Assembly: GCF_038502225.1 (NCBI RefSeq) | Contig: NC_091307.1 | Location: 25,250,868 to 25,314,867 of the forward strand | Reading direction: 5' to 3' | Source of the DNA: Cherax quadricarinatus | Taxonomy: Eukaryota; Arthropoda; Malacostraca; Decapoda; Parastacidae | Length of the DNA stretch: 64,000 bases | In this document: positions 1 through 11,570 of the stretch, one piece after another | Layout of the letters: every line of letters begins with the position of its first letter | How positions within the stretch are numbered: the first letter of the stretch is position 1 | Program-made: the position numbers and the translations under genes | Notes under the pieces: generated by a model | Told to the model about the DNA's origin: nothing | Database searches by the model: none | The model's input: the letters and a program-made list of their open reading frames with translations, nothing else

Positions 1-612
1 GAATAATTTAATTAACAAAAAAAAAAAAAAAAAAAAAAAAAAATCAGGAGAAAAGATACTGCATGTGATGAAATGTTTAGAATTCTATTTTTTAAATTCA
101 ATTAATATAAAACTTAAACACTATTTAAAAGAATTTCTGATCTGAAGTTCCACAATTCAGTTGTAATATAGGTACGGTAGTTGTAATGAAAATCTATAAA
201 GCAATTAGGGTAAAAAATTTCATCAGGATCTTTACAGGGACACAAAAAATATACACAGGTCTATATAAAGTTCTATAAAATTCAACGACTTTACAAGATA
301 TTTTTTCAGCTGTATATTGTGAAACTTACCTACAAAATACATAAGTAGTTATTAGTCAAGTACAAAAATAATATTAAAGACATACATTAAAACCATTTGT
401 TCAATTGTGAACAGAAAGTAAACTAGAAGATAAACAAGTTTAGAATTTAAAGCCCACAATTCTATTCACAATGGATATCTAAATAAAGTTTTTGAGATGT
501 GGGTTAATAGTGCAACATGGAACATTTTTTTTAACATCAGCACTCCTGGCTAATGATATCAATTTACTTTAAAAAACATTACAAAGTTAATGGTAATATT
601 GATCATAATGGC
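1..612 (-). other. 3' flank / probable 3'UTR of the zinc-finger gene
   Basis: AT-rich sequence directly downstream of the stop codon of the minus-strand zinc-finger gene. It has no open frame of note. A run of 27 A lies at 17-43 on the plus strand. An ATTAAA hexamer reads on the minus strand at about 12-7 and could be a poly(A) signal, but no canonical AATAAA is seen. The 3'UTR may extend past the left edge of the window. Confidence 0.5.
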
Positions 613-1938
613 TTAATAGTGCTGTTTTGGATACCACATAGTATGAGGTACTTCTCTCTTAACATATATTTCTTGAGGCAACTGGTGATGAGCCAAATTA
701 AGTGCTGCTCCCTCATGTAAAGCAGCCATAGCAACAGCTGCTTCTTGGTGAAGATTGCTAGTCTCATCCAAGCCTGCAGTTGCTGTTGCAGACACAATTT
801 CTAATGGTAACATTTCATGGCGAATTAGTTGACCTTCCTGACATACAGATTCTTCTGCAAGTTCTTCTTCATGTGTTACTATATGCTTATCTAACTTTAG
901 TGAATCACAGTGTAGTTCAGCATGTTCTAAATTCACTGAGTCTGCATCAACAACTACAGTGGGCACTTCTTCAAGCTCTTGTTTTGCCTGTATTATCGAC
1001 TGTATCTGAGCTTCTTCATTTTCTCTGTGAACCTCAGCCTTAATTACATCAACTCCATTTTTTGTTTCTGCATGTTCTTCAGGTGGAGGGTTCTTCCTGC
1101 GGCCCCTCTTACCATAACGAACCTTCTTTCTAGGTCGCCCACGTGGTCTACCAGTAGACTTTTTTCTGTAAGACTTGCGACCACTGCCAAGAGGCCTACC
1201 ACGCTTTCTCTTTTCACCAGTGCACCTTTTTTTATGTGAAGATAATGAAGAACTGTGTGTGAAAGCAGTCTGGCAATACTCACACACAAAAGGTTTCTCA
1301 CCTGTGTGGGTACGTGCATGATTTTTCAAAGCTTGTGCAGAAGCAAATGAATTCTGGCACCGATCACATGTATAAGGTCTTTCTCCAGTATGAACTCTCA
1401 TGTGACCAGGCAAATGGGAACTACGAGAAAATGTTTTTCCACATATACCACACATGTAGGGTCTTTCACCAGTATGTACACGTTTATGTAACCTCCAATT
1501 AGAGCGCTGAGCAAAAGACATACCACACTCACTACAAATGAATGGTCTTTCACCTGTGTGTAGTCTCATGTGATCTCGTAAATTTGCATTACATGAGAAA
1601 GTCTTGCCACATTCTCCACATGGCACCCGTTCACCATTTGTTGGTCGAGTACGAGGCTTTGATGGTTTTGGAGTTACTGGTGGCTCTGGAATAACAGGAG
1701 GTGGTTGAGGCTGTGGTTGATGAGCCACTATTATCTGGTGCTGGGTTTGGGTTGGAACTGCCTGTAAGTTGCCATACTGTAACTGAACCTGCTGATTAAT
1801 TTGTCTTGCTATGTCAACTGTCCCTAATTCTACTTGCACTGGAGCATTTGTAGTAATAAGGCCATCAACAGGATTGTAGTTATACCACATCATACCCGAA
1901 GTGTTCTGGGAAGATTCCATTGTGCCTGGCTCTAACAT
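613..1938 (-). CDS. C2H2 zinc-finger protein with AT-hooks, probable transcription factor
   Basis: A 441-residue protein, very probably a nuclear DNA-binding regulator. Residues 1-105 are Gln/Pro-rich. Five tandem zinc fingers follow with TGE(R/K)P linkers: Cys/His pairs near 107/110-123/127, 135/138-151/155, 163/166-179/183, 191/194-207/211 and 219/222-235/239. The last finger ends in Cys instead of His (C2HC). Two AT-hook cores (RGRP near 246-249 and 266-269) lie in a very basic stretch at 243-282. The C-terminal 160 residues are acidic and Glu/Ala-rich, like an activation domain. The ATG at 1938 is chosen because an in-frame TAA sits 14 codons upstream (1978-1980) with no ATG between; a second Met lies six codons in. 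The whole coding sequence is one exon. I do not recognise a specific orthologue. Tandem linked fingers plus AT-hooks make DNA binding the firm part; targets are unknown. Confidence 0.93.
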   Translation of the reverse strand: MLEPGTMESSQNTSGMMWYNYNPVDGLITTNAPVQVELGTVDIARQINQQVQLQYGNLQAVPTQTQHQIIVAHQPQPQPPPVIPEPPVTPKPSKPRTRPTNGERVPCGECGKTFSCNANLRDHMRLHTGERPFICSECGMSFAQRSNWRLHKRVHTGERPYMCGICGKTFSRSSHLPGHMRVHTGERPYTCDRCQNSFASAQALKNHARTHTGEKPFVCEYCQTAFTHSSSLSSHKKRCTGEKRKRGRPLGSGRKSYRKKSTGRPRGRPRKKVRYGKRGRRKNPPPEEHAETKNGVDVIKAEVHRENEEAQIQSIIQAKQELEEVPTVVVDADSVNLEHAELHCDSLKLDKHIVTHEEELAEESVCQEGQLIRHEMLPLEIVSATATAGLDETSNLHQEAAVAMAALHEGAALNLAHHQLPQEIYVKREVPHTMWYPKQHY

Positions 1939-2020
1939 TTGGCAGATGCAATGAAGTTCTGAACAAGCACCATCCGATTAATGGTCACCTTACCACATAC
2001 ATGTCTGCAACAAGAAAATA
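1939..2020 (-). other. 5'UTR part of the coding exon and splice acceptor
   Basis: On the minus strand a pyrimidine-rich tract ends in TTGCAG, with the AG at 2006-2005, about 70 bases before the start codon. The exon would begin at 2004. An in-frame TAA (1980-1978) closes the frame, so this exon segment is 5'UTR. The acceptor is seen in sequence; its use is inferred. Confidence 0.65.
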
Positions 2021-4111
2021 TAATATTTATAGGTAAATGCATAAAATATTTTGAATACTGTATATACAATACGTACAACAAATAAGAGCTACAACACACC
2101 CTTCAACATGCAAAATTAATATGCTGTATATTATACACTAAACATTATTTGAAATCAGAGGACTAGTAAAGGGATTTCTCTAACAAGGAAAATATAATAC
2201 AAGGGCAAGTTTAAATATTTTATTTAAACTGTTTCACAAGCATGGGATATCAGGTTGTTTTCTGATGCTGGCTTCCAATTTGCTCATTCAGGTTTAATTG
2301 TTGACACATGGTGATGCTCCTTTCAAGGCCCCTGCTCCTCTCACTTCATCTGCAAAATTAAATGAGCAGAGCTTGTTTCTGTTAAATGTCAACTTAGTAG
2401 CTATTACTCAATGCCAAATCTCTACTTGTTTACTAATTTTGCCAAGATATTTGGAGCTTTCGAGCAATACTGATTTTTGAATCTAGAATAAAATGTGCAT
2501 CCTGACTTTCAAACAACCCAGATACCCCTCACTTAAAACAGTGGTATCAAAACTACGAAGAATACATACCTCAAAATTAACACTGCTAACAGGATACATC
2601 TTCCTCATTTGTAGTGATATGAAATAACTTCAAAGGCTGGGACCTGGGTTGCTGAAAACAGGACGCTTTGCGGTGGACCAGAAAAGAATGTGCACTGTAT
2701 CTCACTAAGGATATGCCACATTAGAAATCGTGGCACCATAATAAATGTAGATTTTAATTACAAAATGCAATGTTTTCATATTTTGGGGACTATTTCTAGA
2801 TAGTATACAATACTGAAGTTCAAGTTAAAAGCCAATGTATAAAATACAGCAAATAATTTTAAAGATGAAACTGCGAATTTACAATAAAATAACAGTATGG
2901 ACAAAAATATCCATAATAAAAAATAAAGAAATATTTTCGTAGATACTGTAGAACACATGACATGCTACATCCAAGTGACTACTTTCAAGGCAGTTCATAA
3001 TGAAGCAGTGTTTGTGACAATCACCATCATAGTACCATGGAGGAGTGGGCTTCGATCTTTGCTAAGGAATGCTTAGTTCAGACTATCTCACCTTATCCCC
3101 AGATCCTATACCTATGCAGATGACTACTCCTTGGAAGGGAGGATATGCCCACTACCCTCAGGAATTTAAATCACAACTTGCAGTTATATCAACAAGGATA
3201 ATGGAGGCCAGTTACATTTACTTCAACACTAATCATGATGTTATCTAGATAATATGGTTTTGTTACTGCAGACTGGGTAAGAATGAACAAGTCTTAGTGC
3301 CTGGTAATTAAGTTGATATCGTGGGAGTGAAAGGTGCCTACAAAGGATCATGTGGTAAATCTTGCCAAGGTGCATCTAGTATTTGCTCAGTATCAGAGGC
3401 TGCAAGATTACAATAAACAAGTTTGTACTCACCTTGACTATGCATCACTCTCTTGGAATGCCTACCACCACTCTTATTCCATGTCAGATTTCTGTACAAA
3501 GTAGAAAACTATGCAAAGCAGCTAATCTCTAGCCTCAAATCAACCTAGTTGGACTAGTCACTCACAAAATCATTTAATTCAACTTCAAACAAATTTTTTC
3601 TAAAAAATATACATAATTGTTACCAAACTGGGCAACTTTTAATTCATATGTTTTGTGGTTATCTCGGATAAAGCAAAAAAGTTGAGACAATCAGAAAAAT
3701 CTGGACTACTGTACATATTTTTAGAAAAGTGCCAACAGCTGAAAATAAAGATGCAATGCTAAAAAAATATAGTATACTCTACATGAGAAAATCTATATAA
3801 ATATGCCACATGGCCATGATGACCTGTCAAGCACTGCATAGTGGAGCTGGGCACTTAACTATGGCATGACCATAGGTGTTTTATGACTAATGTATATTCA
3901 GAAGTCTTCCACAAATAATATGAGCATGGCCAGAGGCCCATGTGATTTTACAAAAAATTGTTTGGTCAACAAGAACCAATAACTTTGCCAGCAAATACCA
4001 AAGAGTTAGGAAGAAAGGAAGAAATAACTAAAGAATCAGCAAAATACAACTGTTGTTGAAATTTACTCCAGGTATACCACTCTTTACCTGTCTAGACTTA
4101 AGTAGTCTAAG
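2021..4111. other. AT-rich intronic sequence, nothing recognised
   Basis: Open frames are short (60 codons or fewer), with no recognisable domain, RNA gene or clear repeat. Confidence 0.5.
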
Positions 4112-4113
4112 TA

Positions 4114-4316
4114 CAGTGGACCCCCGCTTAACGATCATCTCCCAATGCGACACATTATGCAAGTGTATTTATGTAAGTGCGTTTGTACGTGTATGTTTGG
4201 GGGTCTGAAATGGACTAATCTACTTCACAATATTCCTTATGGGAACAAATTCAGTCAGTACTGGCACCTGAACATACTTCTGGAATGAAAAAATATCGTT
4301 AACCGGGGGTCCACTG
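4114..4316. mobile_element. Tigger/pogo-like MITE with TA target duplication
   Basis: A 203-bp non-autonomous DNA transposon. The left end CAGTGGACCCCCG and the right end CGGGGGTCCACTG are inverted repeats, and the match continues about ten bases inward (TTAACGAT) with one mismatch. Both ends abut TA (4112-4113 and 4317-4318), the target duplication of Tc1/mariner-pogo elements. CAGT ends are typical of Tigger/pogo. It has no coding capacity. Confidence 0.85.
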
Positions 4317-4318
4317 TA

Positions 4319-4430
4319 TTAGGTTAAGTCTGCCCAAAATGCCCCAGAAAGATAGTGGCTTTCTTTGTACCAATCAAATTATGAAATGTAAACACACATT
4401 GTAACCTTTGCAAAGAAATAAACTTTTTTT
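4319..4430 (+). repeat. LINE B-type 3'UTR fragment
   Basis: It starts GGTTAAGTCTGCCCAAAATGC and resembles the 3'UTR motif TTTGCCCAAAATGCTCTGCAT found near 12285, 16087, 28980 and, inverted, near 21240. It is probably a diverged 5'-truncated LINE tail. Confidence 0.5.
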
Positions 4431-5070
4431 TTTTTTACTAAAGAGGCAACAAAGCTAATTCCGAATGCAAAATATAGTACATCAGACAGGAAGAATTGAG
4501 ATAAATATCTGCAATGCACTGTAAGAAGTGGAAGTAGCAACAAACATTTGGTAACATGGTTGCAATATGATTGATAACTGTAAGCATACTGAGGGAAGTA
4601 CCCCAGAAAGCATGAACAAAAATTGTAGAGGACTATCCCAAATAAATGTTGGTGTTTTATTTTAGAATTTCAATAAAGTGACTGAAGATTTTATGTAATG
4701 TTTCTTCATTACAGAAAAAAACAGTCTCAGTTTTTATGCATATACAGTATTGGTGTAATACAATAATTGGATAAATTTGTTAAGGTGCAGTTAACCTACC
4801 CTAAATAATACATGTAGAGAAACTAGCTAAAGCAATTGCGAAAAAAAATCTATGTTGCTATTTAGGCAGGCTGCCTATTGTTACAGAGGACTTCAAACCA
4901 TCAACACATACAACCACCACACACAAATGAGTGTGAAGATAATGCTCTGAGAGCAGCCTATTCAGCAGATAACACTTTAGCCACCATTCCTACCCAAGGG
5001 TGCTGGCAGACATCGCACACACACACAGTTGAAAATTTCACTGCGTCCTACAGCAAGTGCTATGCCTGAG
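4431..5070. other. Unassigned intronic sequence
   Basis: AT-rich; only short chance open frames. Nothing supported. Confidence 0.5.
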
Positions 5071-5248
5071 CTGGAAACATTGGGCGTGTTTTCTTATACC
5101 TGTTGTCCCCGTTCACCTAGCAAGTAGGTACCTGGGCGTTAGTCGACTGGTGTGGGTTGCATCCTGGGGGACAAGACTGAGTACCCCAATGGAAATGATG
5201 CACTGCCATTTTGGGTTATCCTGGGTGACTAACCTCTGAGGTTAAAAG
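5071..5248 (+). repeat. 5'-truncated tRNA-derived SINE (same family as 12671-12932)
   Basis: The order of blocks (GTTCACCTAGCA, AGGTACCTGGGCGTTAG, GGTGTGGGTTGCATCCTGGG, CCCCAATGGAAATGATG, GGGTTATCCTGGGT) matches the body of the SINE at 12671-12932 read on the minus strand. The tRNA-like head is missing here. Confidence 0.75.
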
Positions 5249-5380
5249 TCTTATCTCTCATGAAGAATTCTGTTTTATTAGATCTATGACATTATATTCT
5301 TTAACTAACATTTTCAACTAATACAATAGCCAAGTACGTATAGCTGAATTTAGGAAAAAGCTGCCAAGCTAGCAACTTCA

Positions 5381-5400
5381 ACGTTTGGACCGTTTAAGGG
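5381..5400. mobile_element. Terminal remnant of a piggyBac-like MITE
   Basis: About 20 bases ending GACCGTTTAAGGG against TTAA (5401-5404). This equals the right end of the neighbouring MITE, so an element end survives here and abuts the next copy at a shared TTAA. Confidence 0.6.
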
Positions 5401-5697
5401 TTAAACCCTTAAACGGTCCAAACGTATATATACGTTCACTCGCGTAGCGCCCCAACTTTTTTGAGGAAAAAAAAAAAAACAATTTTTTCTTTTAAAAGGA
5501 ATAAAGAGCATATGGTACCCAGGCATCCCCAATTATTTTAATATGGCCCACAGTGAGTGCGCACACCCATTCTCTCATGTCTAGGTGACTCAGGCTTAAT
5601 GTGGCAATGTTGAATGAATGACAAAGAAAACGTATATATACGTTTGGGGCGCTACGCGCGTGGACGTATATATACGTTTGGACCGTTTAAGGGTTAA
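5401..5697. mobile_element. piggyBac-like MITE flanked by TTAA
   Basis: TTAA lies at 5401-5404 and 5694-5697. Inside are inverted ends CCCTTAAACGGTCC and GGACCGTTTAAGGG, continued by ACGTATATATACGT and GCGTAGCGCCCC blocks that also mirror each other. TTAA duplication with CCY-type ends is the hallmark of piggyBac. The interior carries CCCATTCTCTCA, also found in the larger TTAA elements at 13.6-15.6 kb, which suggests related families. There is no transposase. Confidence 0.8.
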
Positions 5698-6050
5698 CTG
5701 TGGACAACACACACATGCAAGGGACTAAACTGAGCGACATACACTGTACATATAAATGCACAGTAATTTTTTGCCTTCAAATCCACCTTGTACAACCAAG
5801 TTAAGCATGAGCTCGATTGTTAGGGTCACTTACTACCTCATGCCTAGGAAGGCTGGCCCAGGTAGGTCCATGCAATGTACCATGAATGACACTACCTCAG
5901 TGGCACACACACACGCTAGTATTATAATTATTAGAATTACTCTCAGTGTTAATGGTATCTTATTAGTATTACGGATACACAGAGGTGAATTGTATTTCTG
6001 GGACATATAAACAACTGATGTGCTCACACACACGCGCGCGCACACACATG
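5698..6050. other. Unassigned sequence ending in an (AC/GC)n microsatellite
   Basis: No gene. Alternating purine-pyrimidine sequence (ACACACACGCGCGCGCACAC) lies near 6023-6049. Confidence 0.5.
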
Positions 6051-6054
6051 CACT

Positions 6055-6107
6055 CGGGGCCAGGAGCTGAGTCTCGACCCCTGAAACCACAACTAGGTGA
6101 GTACACA
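6055..6107 (+). repeat. LINE G 3' tail fragment
   Basis: GGAGCTGAGTCTCGACCCC followed by CAACTAGGTGAGTACA matches the 3' end of LINE G at about 10738-10771 with a few differences. It is a strongly 5'-truncated or remnant copy just upstream of the full LINE G. Confidence 0.7.
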
Positions 6108-6124
6108 CAGTTGATCCTTGGAAT

Positions 6125-6590
6125 TTGACCGTGTCCCCTCACCCCCCCACACACCTTTCCCTCCCCCACAGACCTTTCCCCTCCCCGCTCTTGCCTTCAC
6201 TCCCTCCTATCTTTTCCTTCCCTCGCGTTTCTCTCTCTCATAGCCTTTTTCCCTCCCCTTCCCCCTACTCACTCTCTCTCTCTCTCTCTCTCTCCCTCTC
6301 TCTCTTCCTCTCTCTCCCTCACTCCCATAACCCAATCTCTCACCCTCCTCTCTCTCTATAGGCTTCTCTCTCCATCTCTCTCTCTCATAGCCTTTTCCCT
6401 CGCCCTCCTTTCTCCCTCTCTCTCTCTTTCTCTCCCTCTCCCTCTCTCTACCCTTTCTCCCCCCCCTCACATATCTCTCTCTCCCCCTTGGTCTTATCCC
6501 TCACCCCCATACTCTCTCCTCTCTCTCCCTCTTTCTACCCTTTCTCTCTCCCCCCCCCGCACCCTCTCCCTCCTCTAGCCTTCTGTCTGT
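6125..6590. repeat. Polypyrimidine (CT)n-rich simple repeat
   Basis: Almost pure C/T on the plus strand, with long CTCTCTCT runs and C-runs. Open frames read through it are low-complexity Ser/Pro/Leu or Arg/Glu strings without coding value. Confidence 0.9.
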
Positions 6591-6611
6591 GGTAATAATA
6601 ATAAAAAAAAA

Positions 6612-7652
6612 ATGGGTGGCCTTAGAGGACGGAAAACCAGAGATCTGGTAGACGAACCAGGGAGGAAAGACTGGGAGTTAGAGCTCCAAAAAAGGGAGGA
6701 AGAGTGGGGAAGGAAGATAGTAGAGCTTGGTAAGAAAATGGAGGAGCGGATAGCTGAAGAGTGCAGGAAGTGGGAAGTACAGGTCTTAACAGCAGAAGCT
6801 AGGATACAGTGCTTAGAAGAGAAACTGCAAAGCCTGAAACAGATTAGAGAGACAAATGACAATTCAGATGTGACAGCAGGAAATTCAAAGTCAGGCGCAG
6901 ACAAGGGGATGGTAAGCAACAACGGAGACATGCCGTACACGAAGGCCCTATCAGACCCACGTGGGGCCAGGGAAAAGACGATGAGCACACTAAGATCAAA
7001 CGACAGGTCCGAAGACAATGAAGGTATGCTATATGCAGAGATTCTAACAGCCAACTGCAGTAGCAAGGGACAGCTGGTCAGGAAAAACAGTTCACTGAGA
7101 ATAGAAGTTTCAGATATGACAGGGACTGAAGGCAAGAACATGTCAATGGAAGGAAATAAAATGCCTCAGAGGAAGCAGATGGAGACTCAGTGGGAGGAGG
7201 AAAGGGCGAGGTCAGTTTTTGTGTACGGGCTCCAAGAAGCCAAGGGGGACAACTTTGAAGAAATAAAACAGGAGGAGAAAAAAATGATTGAAGGCATCAT
7301 GAAAACAATAGGGGAGGGCGATATGACCCAGGTGACAAATTTTCAGAGAATTGGGTGGTTTGCGAGTGGAAGGATACGGCCTGTCAGAGTAACTTTCAAG
7401 GAAGAATCAGTTCGAACCAGGATTCTGCAAGAGAAAGCAAGACTAAGGGACAAAGAGGGGTACCAGAGAGTATACCTCGACCGCGACAGAACACAAGAAG
7501 AAAGGACTACACTGAAAGAGAGGGTACAGAGACCCAAGGAGGAACGAGAAGCAACGAAAATGAGCAGGACCCAGACACAGGAGGAAGGGCAAACACACCC
7601 CACAGAATCTCCCACCAAAAGACTCCACCTGCGACATTCCCAACGCAACTGA
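6612..7652 (+). CDS. LINE G ORF1, coiled-coil RNA-binding protein
   Basis: 346 residues, intact. Residues about 20-85 are heptad-like and rich in Glu/Lys/Arg/Leu, a probable coiled coil for trimer or multimer formation. Residues about 200-290 begin RSVFVYGLQEA and contain alternating strand/helix-like segments typical of the RRM-like domain of LINE ORF1 proteins that coat the RNA. The C-terminus is basic (Arg/Lys/Gln-rich). The start ATG lies directly after an A-run. ORF2 begins about 190 bases downstream in another frame. Confidence 0.8.
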   Translation: MGGLRGRKTRDLVDEPGRKDWELELQKREEEWGRKIVELGKKMEERIAEECRKWEVQVLTAEARIQCLEEKLQSLKQIRETNDNSDVTAGNSKSGADKGMVSNNGDMPYTKALSDPRGAREKTMSTLRSNDRSEDNEGMLYAEILTANCSSKGQLVRKNSSLRIEVSDMTGTEGKNMSMEGNKMPQRKQMETQWEEERARSVFVYGLQEAKGDNFEEIKQEEKKMIEGIMKTIGEGDMTQVTNFQRIGWFASGRIRPVRVTFKEESVRTRILQEKARLRDKEGYQRVYLDRDRTQEERTTLKERVQRPKEEREATKMSRTQTQEEGQTHPTESPTKRLHLRHSQRN

Positions 7653-7837
7653 GCAACCTATACTACAACCCACTCACTGTTCCCTCTGCCACCAACCCCC
7701 ATATCACAAGCCTCACCCCAACAGCTGTCCCTTATGGGCATTCTGACCCCACCCCCATCAACACAAACCCCACCTACACCACAGCCCCATATAGGCCCCC
7801 ACCAAGGCTCTCACCCCCCCAACCCCAATATTCTTGC

Positions 7838-10714
7838 ATGACCACAATGATAGAAAAGAAACTAAAGGTTTGGTACACAAACGCGGATGGAATAACGAAT
7901 AAACATGAGGAGTGGAACGAAAGAATCAGTGAAAAATCCCCAGACATCATAGCAGTCACAGAAACAAAACTCGCTGAGACAATAACAGACACAATCTTCC
8001 CAACAGGATATCAGATCCTGAGGAAAGATAGAAGGAGTAGAGGGGGAGGAGGGGTTGCACTGCTCATAAAACACCGATGGGGATTTGAGGAAATGGAAGG
8101 CATGGACATGATTGGAGAAAGAGACTACATTGTAGGTACAATTCAGTCCGGAGAACATAAAGTAGTCATTAGAGTGATGTATAACCCACCACAGAACTGC
8201 AGGAGGCCAAGAGAGGAGTACGAAGAAAACAACAGGGTGATGGTGGACACACTGGCTGAGGTGGCAAGAAGAGCTCACTCGAGCAGAGCAAAGTTACTGG
8301 TAATGGGCGATTTCAACCACAGGGAGATCGACTGGGAAAACCTGGAGCCACATGGGGGTCCCGAAACATGGAGAGCCAAGATGATGGATGTGGTACTTGA
8401 AAACCTCATGCATCAACATGTCAGGGACACAACCAGAGAGAGAGGGGAGGATGAGCCAGCAAGACTGGATCTTGTGTTCACCCTGAGCAGTTCAGACACT
8501 TACGAGAGGCCCCTTGGAGCTAGCGATCACGTGGTTCTGAGTTTTGACTATATAGTAGAGTTACAAGTGGAGAAGGCAACAGGAACTGAAGGGGACAGGC
8601 CAAACTATAAAAGGGGGGACTACACAGGTATGAGAAACTTCCTGCAGGAGGTTCAGTGGGACAGAGAAATGGTAGGAAAATCAGTAAACGAGATGATGGA
8701 ATATGTGGCAACAAAGTGCAAGGAGGCAGAGGAAAGTTTTGGTCCCAAGGGAAACAGAAATAATAGGAAGACCAAAACGAGTCCTTGGTTTACCCGAAGG
8801 TGTAGGGAGGCAAAAACTAAGTGCAACAGAGAATGGAAAAGGTACAGGAGGAATAGGACCCAGGAAAACGAGGAGATTAGTAGAAGAGCCAGAAACGAGT
8901 ATGCACAGATAAGGAGGGAGGCCCAGCGACAGTATGAAAACGACATAGCATCGAAAGTCAAATCTGACCCGAAACTGCTGTATAGCCACATTAGGAGGAA
9001 GACAACAGTCAAGGACCAGGTGATAAGGCTGAGGAAAGAAGGTGGAGAACTCACAAGAAATGATCAAGAGGTATGTGAGGAGCTCAACATGAGATTTAAG
9101 GAAGTATTTACAGTAGAGAGAGGAAGGACTCTGGGGGGGACAGACCAGATGGGGACACCAGGAAGGAATACACCAACAAGTGTTGGACGACATACATACA
9201 GATGAGGAGGAGGTGAAGAAACTGCTAAGGGACATCGATACCTCAAAGGCAATGGGACCGGACAACATCTCCCCGTGGGTCCTTAGAGAGGGAGCAGATA
9301 TGTTGTGCATGCCACTTACCACAATCTTCAACACGTCCCTGGAAACTGGGCAACTACCTGAGGTATGGAAGACGGCAAATGTAGTTCCCATTTTTAAAAA
9401 AGGAGACAGAAAAGAGGCACTAAACTATAGACCTGTGTCATTGACGTGTATAGTATGCAAAATTATGGAGAAGATTATCAGGAGGAGAGTGGTGGAGCAC
9501 CTGGAACGGAACAAGAGTATAAATGCCAACCAGCACGGATTCACGGAAGGCAAATCCTGTGTCACAAACCTTCTGGAGTTTTATAAAATAACAGAAGTAA
9601 GACACGAGAGAGAGGGGTGGGTTGATTGCATCTTCTTGGACTGCAAGAAGGCCTTTGACACAGTTCCTCACAAGAGATTAGTGCAGAAGCTAGAGCATCA
9701 GGCACATATAACAGGAAGGGCACTGCAATGGATCAGAGAATACCTGACAGGGAGGCAACAACGAGTCATGGTACGTAATGATGTATCACAGTGGGCACCT
9801 GTGACGAGCGGGGTCCCACAGGGGTCGGTCCTAGGACCAGTGCTATTTTTGGTATATGTGAACGACATGACGGAAGGGTTAGACTCAGAAGTGTCCCTGT
9901 TTGCAGATGATGTGAAGTTAATGAGGAGAATTAAATCTGATGAGGACCAGGCAGGACTTCAAAGAGACCTGGACAGACTGGACACCTGGTCCAGCAAATG
10001 GCTTCTCGAACTTAATCCTGCCAAATGCAAAGTCATGAAGATAGGGGAAGGGCACAGAAGACCACAGAGTATAGGCTAGGTGGCCAAAGACTGCAAACCT
10101 CACTCAAGGAGAAAGATCTTGGGGTGAGTATAACACCGAGCATGTCTCTGGAAGCACACATCAATCAGATAACTGCTGCAGCATATGGGCGCCTGGCAAA
10201 CCTGAGAACAGCATTCCGATACCTTAGTAAGGAATCATTCAAGACACTGTACACCGTGTATGTCAGGCCCATACTGGAGTATGCAGCACCTGTTTGGAAC
10301 CCGCACTTGATAAAGCACGTCAAGAAACTAGAGAAAGTACAAAGGTTTGCGACAAGGTTAGTTCCAGAGCTAAGGGGAATGTCCTATGAAGAAAGATTAA
10401 GGGAAATCGGCCTGACGACACTGGAGGACAGGAGGGTCAGGGGAGACATGATAACGACATATAAAATACTGCGTGGAATAGACAAGGTGGACAAAGACAG
10501 GATGTTCCAGGGAGAGGACACAGAAACAAGAGGCCACAATTGGAAGTTGAAGACACAAATGAGTCAGCGAGATAGTAGGAAGTATTTCTTCAGTCATAGA
10601 GTTGTAAGGCAGTGGAATAGCCTAGAAAATGACGTAGTGGAGGCAGGAACCATACACAGTTTTAAGACGAGGTTTGATAAAGCTCATGGAGCGGGGAGAG
10701 AGAGGGCCCAGTAG
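7838..10714 (+). pseudogene. LINE G ORF2 (endonuclease-reverse transcriptase), two frameshifts
   Basis: An APE-type endonuclease comes first: LKVWYTNADGITNK, then VTETKL, MGDFNHREIDW and GASDHVVLSF. Reverse transcriptase follows in the next frame (9180-10079): LNYRPVSLTCIVCKIMEK, FLDCKKAFDTVPHKRL, TSGVPQGSVLGP and catalytic FADDV. The C-terminal thumb/zinc-poor region (10025-10714) carries YVRPILEYAAPVW and LEDRRVRGDMI. The frame shifts once between about 9120 and 9190, where a seven-G run (9131-9137) is the likely cause, and back near 10055-10075. Otherwise few defects are seen, so the copy is fairly young. The start at 7838 is the nearest ATG before the endonuclease domain. Confidence 0.88.
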
Positions 10715-10775
10715 CAACCGGTGAAGAGGCGGGGCAAGGAGCTAAGACTCGACCCCTGCAACCACAAATAGGTGA

Positions 10776-11570
10776 GTACAAGCTGCCTTAGTGGAAGTGG
10801 CAGGATAATGCCTTATTTCTCTAAATTTATTAAAATTTGATGATACTAATAGTGGACTAATATTGGAGCAAGAGGTCATACCGTTTGTATTATGGTAGGT
10901 TAAATCTAAATAGTGCTCACACAGGTGCCCATAACACCTGTGTGAGCTCAAATACATATTTCTATTCTATGTAAACAAAGCCTAAATAAAATCCTTAAAT
11001 TATAATTATTTCCAAATACGTATTTCTTGATACAATTCTGAGGAAGATTATGGTGGGCAAGACTAGCAATTACTGTATTACCGGTCTACAATGGCAAACA
11101 ATTGTTTTATTCAAATCTCAGCTTCGACAGTGAAAGAAACTGCTGTTGTACTGTATCTTTGAAACACTAACGCTGATGCCACATGCTCATAAAATCCCGA
11201 TTTTTAGAGTACTAACACTCGTGTAATGTAAGAAACTAGTGATTCTGGTATTAGACACTGAAAAAAATGAAAAACAATCATGATTTGGCCGGTTTGTTGA
11301 AAGAAGAAGAAAGATTTGAAGTCAATTGTAAAACACAAATGTCACTTTATGCATTTATGCTGCTACTGCAGATGAAGGAGAACCATACAATGTACCATAA
11401 ATCTTTTTTTTTATTTTGTTTTTGTTTTCGTAGTTCTATTTAGAAAAATAATACTATATCAAGCTGAGATTTTTTTTTCTTCAAAATTCTGCCACAGGGG
11501 AAATTAAACATGAATGATCTGCCACAGCTAGAAGGGTAAGCTTGCTTACAGTATCAACAGTTGAGAAGGT
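10776..11570. other. Unassigned intronic sequence with one hairpin
   Basis: No gene. It contains a perfect 13-bp stem with a 7-base loop at 10915-10947 (arms GCTCACACAGGTG and CACCTGTGTGAGC). Confidence 0.55.

Larger units (their letters stand above)
6600..10775 (+). mobile_element. Nearly complete LINE, family G
   Basis: A non-LTR retrotransposon of about 4.2 kb with ORF1 (6612-7652), ORF2 (from 7838; endonuclease then reverse transcriptase) and a short 3' tail ending AGGTGAGTACA. ORF2 has two frameshifts, so this copy is inactive. Domain order and motifs fit the CR1/jockey superfamily; the exact clade is not decided. Confidence 0.9.

Noticed and set aside
6125..6470. Open frames in the CT-rich tract
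   Set aside because: Low-complexity Ser/Leu/Pro and Arg/Glu strings produced by the simple repeat.
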